From: JBDKTH01 sp964558295
GTDB lineage: Bacteria; Planctomycetota; Planctomycetia; Pirellulales; Thermoguttaceae
Assembly (NCBI GenBank): GCA_964558295.1
Contig: CAZLDQ010000024.1
Span: 1 to 39,731 of the forward strand
Direction: 5' to 3'
DNA: 39,731 bases
Positions 15,631 to 24,612 of the stretch are shown here, one piece after another (positions within the stretch are counted from its first letter, which is position 1; each line of letters opens with the position of its first letter). The notes beneath the pieces were generated by a model. It saw nothing but the letters and a program-made list of their open reading frames with translations. It was not told the DNA's origin and made no database searches. The translations under genes and the position numbers were made by a program.

Positions 15631-18441
15631 ATGCACGTCCTGTTTGCGAACACCGGTGTTCAGATTGTCTGTATTCCCACACGTGAAGGGAACCGCTTCA
15701 GTTCGGCCCAGATCGGCTACGGCTGGCAGCGATGCCGCTGCGCGAAGGGAGACGCGAGCCAGGCGACGACCACGTATCCCTACATCCAGTGGCAGATCAT
15801 CCAGTCGGGCACGTCCCGACTGTTCCTGGCCGTTGACACAACCTGCGGTGACCGGGAAGTCGGGTATTTCTGTGAAGCCGGGGCACTAACCAAAGATTTC
15901 ATCGTTCGGCTCGAAGGGCTTCTCGACCTAACCGGCAAGCCACTCCGAGGGTTGGCACCCATCGAATTCTGCATCCGCCCGGCCACGGCCGTGGCCGGCG
16001 ACCCCAAACACGTCCACCTGATCGTCGATTTCGGCAACAGTCGCACGGGGGCATTGCTCTTGGAACTGTCGGGAGAAATCACGCAAACGCCCCAGATGCT
16101 CCCGTTCGAGTTGGTCAACCGTTATCATCTCGACGCCTGGGACGACGAGGGCCAGTTCCACAGCCTCGCGAGCGCCCGCTGGTTTTCCTCGAAGACCGTT
16201 TGGTGTAATACGCCTTACTTGCCTCCCCTGCCGCTGAAAAGGACCGAGTACCATGCGGTGGAAGAGGACGAAGGGCGCACCGGCTGGTTCGGTCGTGCGA
16301 AGAAACCACGGCAAACCAAGGTCGAGGTTGTCGTCACCCCGCCGATGTTCGAAGATCTGTCGATGGTTCGCCTCGGCCAGGAAGCCGACGACGTGGCGCA
16401 GGTGATGCGGGTGGATGGGGATATCCGAACCGGATTGAGTTCGCCGAAGCGTTACCTTTGGGCGGACGACGCCAGTTGGCTTGAAGGGGCCAATTGGCAC
16501 ATGGCCGATCCGGCCGATCGCTGCAAGACAGGCACCTATGCCTCCGCCCTGCGGGGCCCCTTTCTCCGCTTCGTGCACGAGGACGACAACGATTTCCTGC
16601 TGAGGGAGGACGCCCCCAGGCCGCAGGATTTCGCTGCGGAAGCGCCGCACAAGCCGCGTCATGCCCCCCGGGCCATGATGACCGCGGCCCTCTATGAGCT
16701 CCTCTGTCAGGTCTACACTTATGTGAACTGCTGGGCCTATCGCCATGCCTCGGGGGATCCGGGCCGCGCGCGAGAGATTCGCACCCTCACGTTGACTTAC
16801 CCTAGCGGCATGATCCAGGAAGAACGCCTTCGCCTGAAGGCCCAAGCGCAGAAGGCACTCGTCATTTTTCGGCGAACACTCGGGCGACAACAGCGAGTCA
16901 CGCCGGAGTTGAATCTGAGCATCGACGAAGCTAGTGCGGTTCACCTGACGTACATCTGGAGCGAGCTGCGTTTGTTGGGCCAAGACCCGCGGCTCTGGTT
17001 CGCTACGCTCCATCAGGACCGGGGCCAGCAGCCCCGAGCGGCGGCGGTCGAGGAACCGGAGCCGCAGACCACGATTTCCGCCGCCCGGCGGCGTGTTCTC
17101 CGACCGGGAATCCGCCGCTCCGGGCTGCTCGTCAAGCGGACCACGCCACCAGAAGACGTGTTTGGCGATACGGCCAACGAGATCCGGATCGCCTGCATCG
17201 ACATCGGCGGCGGCACGAGCGATTTGATGATCGCTCGCTACAACTTCGAGTCCAAGATCGACGACACGATCCGAGGCCAAGTTCTCCATCAAGACGGCAT
17301 TTCCCTGGCCGGCGATCAATTGGTCAAGCGGCTTCTGGAGACGATCATTGTTCCCCGCTTTGCCGACGCCCTCGGCTTGGAGGAAGAAGACGTCCAATTC
17401 CTTTTCGGTCCCGAGGTGCCCCGCAACCGCGAGTATCGCACGCAACGGGTCGATTGGATGAACCGGCTGTTTGTTCCCTTGGCACATGCCTACCTGAACA
17501 ACGCCATCGACGACGTCACGGACGAACCAATCTCCCACACGGACCCGGCGATCGTCGATCCTTCGGTACTCCAGTCACTCCAGGAAGTGTTCGACCGACT
17601 CCGCGGCCCGGGTTATTACACCGTCGAACAAGAGTTGGACCTGTGTCTGGCCAAGCGTGAATTCGAGGGGGTGGTCCACGACGTGTTTGACGAACTCCTG
17701 TTCGACTACTGCCAGCGCATCGTCGAACTGAACACCGATGTCGTACTCTTGGCGGGCCTCCCGTCGAAGCTTTCGTACATCCAACGACTGGTGCAGATGT
17801 ACCTCCCCTTATCCCCTTCACGAATCGTGCCCATGCACCAGCACTATGCCGGCAACTGGTATCCTTATCAGGACGACTCCGGACAGAATCCCGGGGTGAT
17901 CGTCGACCCGAAGAGCCCGGTGGTCGTGGGAGCGGCGATCGAGTTCATGGCCCGGCATGGGATGCTGCCGCAGTTCAAATTCGAGATGCACGGGAAGGTC
18001 AAGGAAAACACCTACTATTGGGGCGTGATGACCGATGCGACCAGCGGCATCCGCCGCGAGCGAATCCTCTTCGAACCGACCGACGAGCAAGGCCGGGAGG
18101 AATCGACGGAGTTCTCCACGAGTTCCCAGCGAGTGATCATCGGGCGCAAGATGAGCCCTGAAGAAGACGCCCAGGCCACGCCAGTGTATGTGTTGAAGAT
18201 GGACGTTGCCGATCGGATCGGCCCTACCGACGTGCGCGTGAAGATCAAACGCCGCCGGTCGTATGATCATGAAGAGGAATGTCTTAACGTGGAATCCGTG
18301 GTCGGCACCGTTGCTGGCGAGGAGGCGATCCTTGGCGAAAACGTCCACTTCACCTGGCGCACGCTGGCCGACGAGCGTTACTACCTCGATACCGGCGGAT
18401 TGGACAACATCGAGTACGGCCAACACCGATCGGCCGGTTGA
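15631..18441 (+). CDS. SrfB-like ATPase of the Hsp70/actin fold
   Basis: Protein of 936 residues with the three nucleotide-binding signatures of the actin/Hsp70 fold: phosphate-1 at 131-142 (IVDFGNSRTGAL, with D133), phosphate-2 at about 521-531 (ACIDIGGGTSD) and an adenosine-type motif later on (VVLLAGLPSKLSYIQ, then PKSPVVVGAA). The N-terminal FANTGVQIVCIP block agrees with SrfB proteins. It starts five bases after the SrfC-like gene, the same order as in srfB/srfC-containing loci but inverted or rearranged in some genomes, as far as I recall. It has no canonical Hsp70 substrate domain; a long insert (about 300-500) and C-terminal part replace it. With a GrpE-like protein next in the operon, it may be a specialised chaperone-type or filament-type ATPase. 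The fold is fairly sure, the role is inferred. Confidence 0.85.
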   Translation: MHVLFANTGVQIVCIPTREGNRFSSAQIGYGWQRCRCAKGDASQATTTYPYIQWQIIQSGTSRLFLAVDTTCGDREVGYFCEAGALTKDFIVRLEGLLDLTGKPLRGLAPIEFCIRPATAVAGDPKHVHLIVDFGNSRTGALLLELSGEITQTPQMLPFELVNRYHLDAWDDEGQFHSLASARWFSSKTVWCNTPYLPPLPLKRTEYHAVEEDEGRTGWFGRAKKPRQTKVEVVVTPPMFEDLSMVRLGQEADDVAQVMRVDGDIRTGLSSPKRYLWADDASWLEGANWHMADPADRCKTGTYASALRGPFLRFVHEDDNDFLLREDAPRPQDFAAEAPHKPRHAPRAMMTAALYELLCQVYTYVNCWAYRHASGDPGRAREIRTLTLTYPSGMIQEERLRLKAQAQKALVIFRRTLGRQQRVTPELNLSIDEASAVHLTYIWSELRLLGQDPRLWFATLHQDRGQQPRAAAVEEPEPQTTISAARRRVLRPGIRRSGLLVKRTTPPEDVFGDTANEIRIACIDIGGGTSDLMIARYNFESKIDDTIRGQVLHQDGISLAGDQLVKRLLETIIVPRFADALGLEEEDVQFLFGPEVPRNREYRTQRVDWMNRLFVPLAHAYLNNAIDDVTDEPISHTDPAIVDPSVLQSLQEVFDRLRGPGYYTVEQELDLCLAKREFEGVVHDVFDELLFDYCQRIVELNTDVVLLAGLPSKLSYIQRLVQMYLPLSPSRIVPMHQHYAGNWYPYQDDSGQNPGVIVDPKSPVVVGAAIEFMARHGMLPQFKFEMHGKVKENTYYWGVMTDATSGIRRERILFEPTDEQGREESTEFSTSSQRVIIGRKMSPEEDAQATPVYVLKMDVADRIGPTDVRVKIKRRRSYDHEEECLNVESVVGTVAGEEAILGENVHFTWRTLADERYYLDTGGLDNIEYGQHRSAG

Positions 18442-18489
18442 CGCGCAACGTCTGAATGGCGGATTTGACAATGGCCCGGAGTCGCGACC

Positions 18490-19458
18490 ATGGGGTTTCC
18501 TTGGCCAAGCAAGAGAGGGACGGGAGACATGGAACTACCGCAGAAGTCGGAGCCCGCCCGTGAACCTTCCCAAGCCATAGCGCATCCTCTGGAGAAGGTG
18601 GCGGAGTTGCTTGGGCGGGCCAACGAGCAAATCGCCACGTACCTGATCCATGAATCGTCCGAGACGACCGGGCTCCATGGCGAACTCCTGCGTTCTCTGG
18701 AAAAGAAGCTTTCGCTGGTCGCGGAAACGCTCGAGCGAATGGAATCGCGGATGACCGGCATGTCGGAAGACACGCCTCGTTTCGCCAATTCAGCAGGACT
18801 GCCCCCGTCAGCCATCGAGGCGCTTCGCGACGCCGTCCAGCAGCAGGAAAGCATGGTATCCACCGCCCTCGCACAGCTTCAGACGCAGATCCAAAGCGAA
18901 TTTCAGGAAATGGCCCGGTTGATGAGCCCACTCGGCGATCGATTGCAGGTGTTGGCCGGGCAACAGACACTCGCCTGGGAAGAGAATGCATCGCGGCAAG
19001 CGCCCTTGAGCAACACTGCCTGGGAACGCGTCATCCTCGGATCCGACTTGACAGCCCGATCAGCCCTTGCGGCCGAACGGCAGTCGCTGATTGACGGAAT
19101 GCTTCGCGGCGATCCCAGGGCCTGTGCATTGGCCGGCCAGTTGCTCGTCTTCCAGTCGTCTCCGGCGGAACGGCTACCACAACTGCTCAAAGACATCGGC
19201 GAGGCCTATTACCGCTGGCAGCCCAAGCGGTGTCCCGGGACGCCCGCAATGGAAGAAGCATTGGCCCAGTGGCTCCAGCGGTGCTGCGAGGAGGCGGGGC
19301 TGTCCAACACGATTGAGTTGGTTCATCCGGGGGAACGGTTTGACGTTTCTCGACACCATGCGGCTTCCCGCGGCATCGAGATCACTGAGGTCCATGGTTG
19401 GATCGTTCTGCGCGACAATGGAAAAGTGTATACGAAAGCGATGGTCAGTGTCCGATGA
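18490..19458 (+). CDS. Coiled-coil protein with a GrpE-like C-terminal domain
   Basis: Protein of 322 residues, probably cytoplasmic. Residues about 30-160 are helical and heptad-like (LLRSLEKKLSLVAETLERME), predicted to be a long coiled coil. The final 50 residues follow the GrpE beta-domain pattern: ELVHPGERFDVSRHHAA, then a GWIVLRDNGKVYTKAMVSVR ending. GrpE has ...PLDPNVHQAI... and a GYTLNGRTIRAAMVTV end in the same order. GrpE is the nucleotide-exchange factor of Hsp70, and the neighbour is an Hsp70-fold ATPase, so this may be its dedicated partner. The ATG at 18490 has a GGAG eight bases upstream; ATG at 18529 is possible. The middle (165-265) is not recognised. The GrpE link rests on pattern, not on a computed alignment. 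Confidence 0.78.
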   Translation: MGFPWPSKRGTGDMELPQKSEPAREPSQAIAHPLEKVAELLGRANEQIATYLIHESSETTGLHGELLRSLEKKLSLVAETLERMESRMTGMSEDTPRFANSAGLPPSAIEALRDAVQQQESMVSTALAQLQTQIQSEFQEMARLMSPLGDRLQVLAGQQTLAWEENASRQAPLSNTAWERVILGSDLTARSALAAERQSLIDGMLRGDPRACALAGQLLVFQSSPAERLPQLLKDIGEAYYRWQPKRCPGTPAMEEALAQWLQRCCEEAGLSNTIELVHPGERFDVSRHHAASRGIEITEVHGWIVLRDNGKVYTKAMVSVR

Positions 19459-21179
19459 AAATCTATCGCTGCACGCAATGCGGTCATGAGCTTCAGCGGC
19501 CCACCCAGCCGTATGCGTGTCCCCAGTGCGGCCGGCAAGCCGTGGGGCTGTTTCGGGTGGTGACTGCTACGGGGCAGCCGGCACCACGGGCTGGGTCGCC
19601 CTCAACGGCACAGCACGGCGGAATCGCACCGGTTCGCGTTCTGCCGGGCCCTGGGCGGCGTCCCCCTCTCCCCGTGCCGACACAGCCCGTTCCGCCACCA
19701 ATCGCTTCACCGTCTCCAAGTGCCGCCAAGCCAAAGGCCCCGCAAGGCGTACCGATTCCACCTTCGGAGTCGATACGCCCTGCGGTTGAGCCGGGAGAAT
19801 CGGTCCCCACGGCTGTGACATGCCAACCACCCCAGCACCCGCCCGTTGCCCCGGACCAACCCCAACGGCCCAACAGGCCACACGTCCTATACCGTCCCCC
19901 ACAGCAACCCACCACACCGCAGCCGAGCCGGGCAGCCGTGAAACCGCCCGCAGGTCTGGCGACTCGCCCAACGCCGACGCAAAAGCCCGAGCCGCCCAAA
20001 CGGGAGCGAGTCCGGCCCGTTCCGATCCGGCCAGCGTCGTTTGTCTGGGCCTATCCGGTCGAGCCCCCCGACGAAGACGAAGCCCGACCAATGCGCCATG
20101 CACCGGCGGTGGACCCGTCGGGACAGGCGTATCTCTGCCGGCAGGGTCGCCTGGTGGCGATTGTTGAAGAGCAGGGGCAAGCCAAGATCGTTTGGGAGTA
20201 TGTCGTCGGCAGCCACGTACCGGGACCTGTTGTCCTGGCATCGGACGGCACGCTCCGGCTTCATTCGGCGGACGGCTATTTGCATGGCGTAACGGCGGCC
20301 GGCAAGCAGGCCTTCGCGCCGGTTCACCTCGGCAAACCACTTGGCTGGGCGGCTCCCGTGGTCGATGCAGCAGGCAACACCTGGATCAGCGCGTACGACG
20401 GGGGCCTGATCCATGTCACCCCGGAAGGCAAAACAAGCCCCCAGCGATTCTTCCGTTCGCGTCAGAAGTTCGATTCCGCAGGCATTATCTTGGATGGCGT
20501 ACTTTACATCGGTTCCGAGGACGGTTATCTGGTTGCCATCCATCTCAACGGAGGCACAGGCGTCACTCGGTGGAACCAAGCGATCGACCAAGGCTACACC
20601 GGCGGTTATCTGAACTCCTCGCCGGCGTTCTGGGAAGACGGCGGGGTGATTGTCGTTGCCGCCCGGGATGAGTGGCTCTTCGGTTTCGTTGCGACCGGCG
20701 AGACGGCCTGGAGCATCAGACTCCCCGGCCAGATGCTCGGCTCACCGGTGATCGACCGCCACGGGAACATTTACGTTGGAGTGAGCCAGTTCCCACGCGG
20801 CCAACAAGGCCGCGGGCAGTTGATCTCTGTCGACGGCAATTTGCATCAGATCCGGTGGCAGTACGAGGCCGAGGGGCCGGTGGAATCAACGCCCGCAATC
20901 GGCGATGACGACCTTGTCTATTTTGGCGACAACGCGGGCACGCTCCACGCCGTCGATCAGCAGGGCAGCGCCGTCTGGACGGCCAAAGTGGAAGCACCCG
21001 CCCGTTCGGCGGCCACGATCCTCGCCCCCGGACGAGTCGCGTTCGGTCTGGACAACGACACACTCGTAGTACTGCGATGCTCGGCGAAGGGACTTTCGCC
21101 CCACGGATGGCCGAAATACCGTCGAACCACATCGCAATCGGGTGGTGACTTGAGCCATTTGGATTTTCGGAGAGAATAA
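19455..21179 (+). CDS. Zinc-ribbon / proline-rich / beta-propeller (PQQ-like) protein
   Basis: Protein of 574 residues. The start ATG at 19455 overlaps the previous stop in an ATGA; an in-frame start at 19398 is less likely because it lies inside the previous gene. The N-terminus is a zinc ribbon with C6, C9, C22 and C25. Residues about 40-205 are a Pro-rich, low-complexity linker. The rest is a beta-propeller with blades of the PQQ/WD type, e.g. LHSADGYLHGVTAAGKQAF and YIGSEDGYLVAIHLN. There is no signal peptide or membrane helix, so the propeller appears to be cytoplasmic, unlike most PQQ-type propellers. It may be a scaffold binding other parts of the SrfB/SrfC-like complex. The ribbon recalls the one in the membrane protein at 9977. 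Confidence 0.82.
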   Translation: MKIYRCTQCGHELQRPTQPYACPQCGRQAVGLFRVVTATGQPAPRAGSPSTAQHGGIAPVRVLPGPGRRPPLPVPTQPVPPPIASPSPSAAKPKAPQGVPIPPSESIRPAVEPGESVPTAVTCQPPQHPPVAPDQPQRPNRPHVLYRPPQQPTTPQPSRAAVKPPAGLATRPTPTQKPEPPKRERVRPVPIRPASFVWAYPVEPPDEDEARPMRHAPAVDPSGQAYLCRQGRLVAIVEEQGQAKIVWEYVVGSHVPGPVVLASDGTLRLHSADGYLHGVTAAGKQAFAPVHLGKPLGWAAPVVDAAGNTWISAYDGGLIHVTPEGKTSPQRFFRSRQKFDSAGIILDGVLYIGSEDGYLVAIHLNGGTGVTRWNQAIDQGYTGGYLNSSPAFWEDGGVIVVAARDEWLFGFVATGETAWSIRLPGQMLGSPVIDRHGNIYVGVSQFPRGQQGRGQLISVDGNLHQIRWQYEAEGPVESTPAIGDDDLVYFGDNAGTLHAVDQQGSAVWTAKVEAPARSAATILAPGRVAFGLDNDTLVVLRCSAKGLSPHGWPKYRRTTSQSGGDLSHLDFRRE

Positions 21180-21874
21180 TGGGCAGCCAACCGGCCTGGC
21201 AATGGAATGAACACATCCAGATCGGCGTCGATTACCAGAATGTGGACGAGGTCGGCGCCTACGATGCACGGATGCAGACATTCCGGGATTTCGAGAAGGA
21301 AAACGCCGAGATCGTCAAGGCCGTCAGCTTGCAGCCAAGCCATACGGTCATCGAGATCGGAACGGGCACTGGCTCGCTGGCGCGGCATGCGGCCCGAATC
21401 TGCACGAAGGTTTATGCCTGCGACGTCTCGGCCACGATGCTCCAGTATGCCCAGGCGAAAGCCGAGGAGGCCGGATTGGCGAACATCGCGTTCTTCCACG
21501 CCGGCTTTCTAACCTACCAGCATGCGGAAGCTCCGGTTGATGTTGTGGTCAGCCAACTGGCCTTACACCATTTGCCGGATTTCTGGAAGCAGTTCGCGTT
21601 GAACCGGGTGGCAGCGATGCTGAAGACCGGCGGCCGCTTCTATCTGTGCGACGTCGTTTTCCCTGCAACAGCAGCAGAAGGTGCCGACTATTTGGACCAC
21701 TTGGTGGTCAAGGCGCCTTCGAACACCCGGCAGGAATTGGTTACGCATATCCGCCAGGAATTCAGTACGTTCGACTGGATCCTGGACGGGATGCTGACCC
21801 GCGCCGGATTCCTCATCGATCAACGGCACTCGATCAACGCCTTCTTGACCGCCTATGTCTGCACAAAAGCGTAG
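21179..21874 (+). CDS. Class I SAM-dependent methyltransferase
   Basis: Protein of 231 residues in the UbiE/Methyltransf_11-like group. Motif I, VIEIGTGTGSLARHAA, binds S-adenosylmethionine; an acidic strand end (VYACDVS) follows, then SQLALHHLPDF and KTGGRFYLCDVVFP as motifs II-III. The start overlaps the propeller stop by one base (TAATG), so translation is likely coupled and it is probably the last gene of the plus-strand operon. The substrate cannot be told; a protein of the cluster or a small molecule is possible. It faces a convergent kinase gene only 11 bases away. Confidence 0.88.
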   Translation: MGSQPAWQWNEHIQIGVDYQNVDEVGAYDARMQTFRDFEKENAEIVKAVSLQPSHTVIEIGTGTGSLARHAARICTKVYACDVSATMLQYAQAKAEEAGLANIAFFHAGFLTYQHAEAPVDVVVSQLALHHLPDFWKQFALNRVAAMLKTGGRFYLCDVVFPATAAEGADYLDHLVVKAPSNTRQELVTHIRQEFSTFDWILDGMLTRAGFLIDQRHSINAFLTAYVCTKA

Positions 21875-21885
21875 GCGAGCGTCCC

Positions 21886-24483
21886 CTACTGGCTCGTCAC
21901 AAGAATCGTCTTGTGCTCCCCAGCTTCCATGTAGATGACGAAATGGATCTTCGTCTTGGTGTGGACCGCTTCGAAGAATTCGACGTACCAGAGGTTCTTG
22001 TCTATCTCGCGCAGTTCGGCGAGAACCCCGGCGCGATCTTCCGCAGACTTCATGTTCTTGAGCTTGGCCTCTTTATTGGCTTTTTCGGAACGGAGACTCG
22101 TCCGGTCCTGCTCAATCCCTTCCAACGAGAACTGCTTAAAGATGGCGGCAAGCTTCGTTCGGGGCCCACGAGCCTGGTTGGCGCTGAGCATTCCACTGAG
22201 TTCCAACCCAATGCCCGAAGCTTTGACGGTGCACTTGATCTGAAACTCCACTTTGTCCGGTTCGTTGCCGTCGCGGTCCTTGCGCACGTAGGAAAGGACC
22301 ACCGGTGTCTTGGCTTCAGACGGCTCGGAGGGTTCGAGCGTGTAACCTTTGCGTCCCTCGACTGCCGTGATCTGAAGCCGGAGCTTCGCAGGATCGGGGA
22401 CATAATCGGCCGGAATGTTCAGTTTAGCGATCCCCTTCTGCAAATCGACCACGAGCGGTTCGACCACCTTAGGTTTCACCAGGGACACGCAGGCGCTCTT
22501 CCCGTCGGCGCGGACTTCGAGAATGCAATTGCGGAGGAAATTGGCCGAGGCATTCTCGGCCCCTTCAGCCCATTGGAACTTGAGCGAGTCCCCCTCGCGC
22601 CAGAACTTGGCGACGCCGGCCTGTTTGGCGTCGCCACTGGAAGGCTTTTCTTCCAGGTTCACGATCCAACTGGCCTTGGCCGGATCGGATTCCTTTTCCT
22701 CAAGCATGAACTGGCGGGTCAACTGGCGAGTGCTTCGCAGGGCGTTGTCCCCCCCGTGTAACCAGAGTTGCCAGCCCGAGGTCGGCGCGGTGTAGACTTT
22801 GCCCACCTCAAACGGCTTGTCTCCCCCGTCTTTGCCAAGGATCGGCAGATCCACGGCTTTGGGCAGTCCACTGAGCGGATCTCGTTTCTGAGCCGCAGCC
22901 GGCTTGGACACCGGCTTCTCCGCGGGCTTCTCGGCGGCCTTTTCCTTGGGTTTCTCAGCAACCTTTTCCGCCGGTTTTTCCGCCGGTTTTTCGGCCGGTT
23001 TCTCCGCTGGTTTTTTGGCCGGTTTCTCCGCTGGTTTCTCCGCTGGCTTCTCCGTCGCCTTCTCGGTGGTATCTGAAGGCGTGGGAACAACTGTCGGCAC
23101 CTTCGTCGGATCGAAGTCCATTGCGGGGGCCGGAATATTGGGAAGCACGAAGTCATCTTCTTGATGCGAGCGGGTACGTCTGTCCGCCCTTCCCGCAATG
23201 CTTGCCTCCACAGACTTGGCTTTCTTCTTGTGCGCCGTCGGCTTGTCGTCCCCACCAAAAGCCAGCAGGGCAATCAGCACCACTACCACGAGCAGAGCCA
23301 AGCCTCCTCCGGCCCCACCAATGAACATCATCTTCCGACGATCCATAAAGTTGCCCCCCATGGGTTGATCTGTTATCGATTCGGGCGAACTTGGCGGTTC
23401 GGATGCGTCCGCCGGCAAAGCGACCAGTTCGGCGGGGCCCGCTTCTTCCAACGGCACCGCGCGCAGAAGCTTCGGTTTTGGAGGATGCCACGCGGCCAGC
23501 AGTTGGCTGACCTCCTCAGCCGACTGGAACCGATTCTCCGGTTCCTTGGCCATCATCTTCTGACAGACCTTGACCAAATCGCGAGGGCAGCCCGAACGCA
23601 ACTCAAGAATGCTCCGGGGCTCTTGCGTTTGATGTTTGAGAATCCGCTCGGCCAGGGTCCCCTCGGGAAACGGCGGCTGACCGGTCAGAAGAAAGTAGAA
23701 GGTGCAGCCGAGGGAATAAATGTCGACCCGGTGGTCCAGATCGGGACTTGCAATCGCTTGTTCGGGAGCCTGGTAGTCCACGGTTCCCAGCACCCGGGGA
23801 TCCGAATTACTCCCCTTCCCGTCGCGCCCGACGAGACGTGCCATGCCCAGATCGAGAATCTTGACCACGTCCTGCTGGTTGACGATCAGATTGGCCGGCT
23901 TGATGTCGCAATGGATCATTTGGCGGCCGTGGGCGTGGGCCAACCCGTCGGCAGCCTGACGAATGTAGTCGACGGCCCGCTCGAACTCCAGCGGTCCATC
24001 AGCCTCGACCATTCGCTGCAGGTCCTTCCCCTCGATGTATTCCATCACCATGTAGTAGCGATCCCCTTCATTGTCCACGTTGTAGGCATGGACGATGTTC
24101 GGATGATCGAGGGAGGCAATCGCTCGGGCTTCGACCAGAAACCGCTCCAAGGAGGCCGGGTCGCGACCGAGTTCCTTGGAGATGATCTTCAAGGCGACGC
24201 GACGGTTCATCGTCGTATGCTGGGCGACGAACACGCTCCCCATGCCCCCTCGGCCAAGCAGATCAATCAGCTTGTACTTTCCCAGATGGAACGCACTACG
24301 GCCCGCCAATAACTGGGCGGCCTGCCAGCGAGTGATTAGTTCCTTGTGAATCAGAAGTCGGACAAGCGCTTTAACATCCGTCGCCGATCCTGCGGCATCT
24401 TGGGCCTCGGCCCACTGCTCCGGACTGAGCAACTGGCTCTTTTCGAGCAGCCCAAGAAATGCCTGCGTCGTAGTGACTGTCAT
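21886..24483 (-). CDS. Hanks-type Ser/Thr protein kinase with membrane segment and Lys/Pro/Glu-rich stalk
   Basis: Receptor-like kinase of about 865 residues. An N-terminal helical part (1-65) resembles the leader found before planctomycete kinases. The kinase domain has a glycine loop (LGRGGMGSVF, about 76-85), the beta-3 lysine (VALK, K99), HCDIKPANL (D193) in place of HRD, and DLG (D211) in place of DFG. A hydrophobic stretch (LALLVVVVLIALLAF, about 400-415) is a single membrane helix. Outside follows a Lys/Pro/Glu repeat stalk of about 50 residues (EKPAEKPAEKPA type) and an unrecognised beta-rich domain of about 290 residues. I use ATG at 24483; the frame reaches a TTG at 24504. A promoter-like box pair lies upstream. 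The substrate is unknown. Confidence 0.88.
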   Translation of the reverse strand: MTVTTTQAFLGLLEKSQLLSPEQWAEAQDAAGSATDVKALVRLLIHKELITRWQAAQLLAGRSAFHLGKYKLIDLLGRGGMGSVFVAQHTTMNRRVALKIISKELGRDPASLERFLVEARAIASLDHPNIVHAYNVDNEGDRYYMVMEYIEGKDLQRMVEADGPLEFERAVDYIRQAADGLAHAHGRQMIHCDIKPANLIVNQQDVVKILDLGMARLVGRDGKGSNSDPRVLGTVDYQAPEQAIASPDLDHRVDIYSLGCTFYFLLTGQPPFPEGTLAERILKHQTQEPRSILELRSGCPRDLVKVCQKMMAKEPENRFQSAEEVSQLLAAWHPPKPKLLRAVPLEEAGPAELVALPADASEPPSSPESITDQPMGGNFMDRRKMMFIGGAGGGLALLVVVVLIALLAFGGDDKPTAHKKKAKSVEASIAGRADRRTRSHQEDDFVLPNIPAPAMDFDPTKVPTVVPTPSDTTEKATEKPAEKPAEKPAKKPAEKPAEKPAEKPAEKVAEKPKEKAAEKPAEKPVSKPAAAQKRDPLSGLPKAVDLPILGKDGGDKPFEVGKVYTAPTSGWQLWLHGGDNALRSTRQLTRQFMLEEKESDPAKASWIVNLEEKPSSGDAKQAGVAKFWREGDSLKFQWAEGAENASANFLRNCILEVRADGKSACVSLVKPKVVEPLVVDLQKGIAKLNIPADYVPDPAKLRLQITAVEGRKGYTLEPSEPSEAKTPVVLSYVRKDRDGNEPDKVEFQIKCTVKASGIGLELSGMLSANQARGPRTKLAAIFKQFSLEGIEQDRTSLRSEKANKEAKLKNMKSAEDRAGVLAELREIDKNLWYVEFFEAVHTKTKIHFVIYMEAGEHKTILVTSQ
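22919..23063 (-). repeat. Tandem repeat coding the Lys/Pro/Glu stalk of the kinase
   Basis: Twelve-base imperfect units encode EKPA-type repeats. They fall inside the kinase reading frame and vary by whole codons, which fits a spacer of adjustable length rather than a CRISPR array. Confidence 0.7.
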
Positions 24484-24563
24484 GAATAGGCCCAGGTCCG
24501 CCAAAGGCGGGCGTCCTTGTGGCTCGGGTTACGCAATGAACAACCCTACTCCCTCTTTTGCTG

Positions 24564-24592
24564 AGTCTAACAGCCAGACAGTGCGATTGCAA
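24564..24592 (-). promoter_or_regulatory. Possible promoter of the Ser/Thr kinase gene
   Basis: On the minus strand TTGCAA (24587-24592) and TAGACT (24564-24569) lie 17 bases apart, each matching four of six consensus bases, about 80 bases before ATG 24483. It is in the 129-base gap after the adenylate-kinase-like gene. Confidence 0.4.
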
Positions 24593-24612
24593 ACGGACAT
24601 CCCCACAATTGA

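Noticed and set aside
15928..17538. Minus-strand frame (536 residues) opposite the SrfB-like gene
   Set aside because: The plus strand carries ATPase signatures; the antisense frame is a shadow.
22919..23063. CRISPR-like or non-coding tandem repeat
   Set aside because: The units are 12 bases and in frame with the kinase, coding EKPA-type repeats; there are no spacers.
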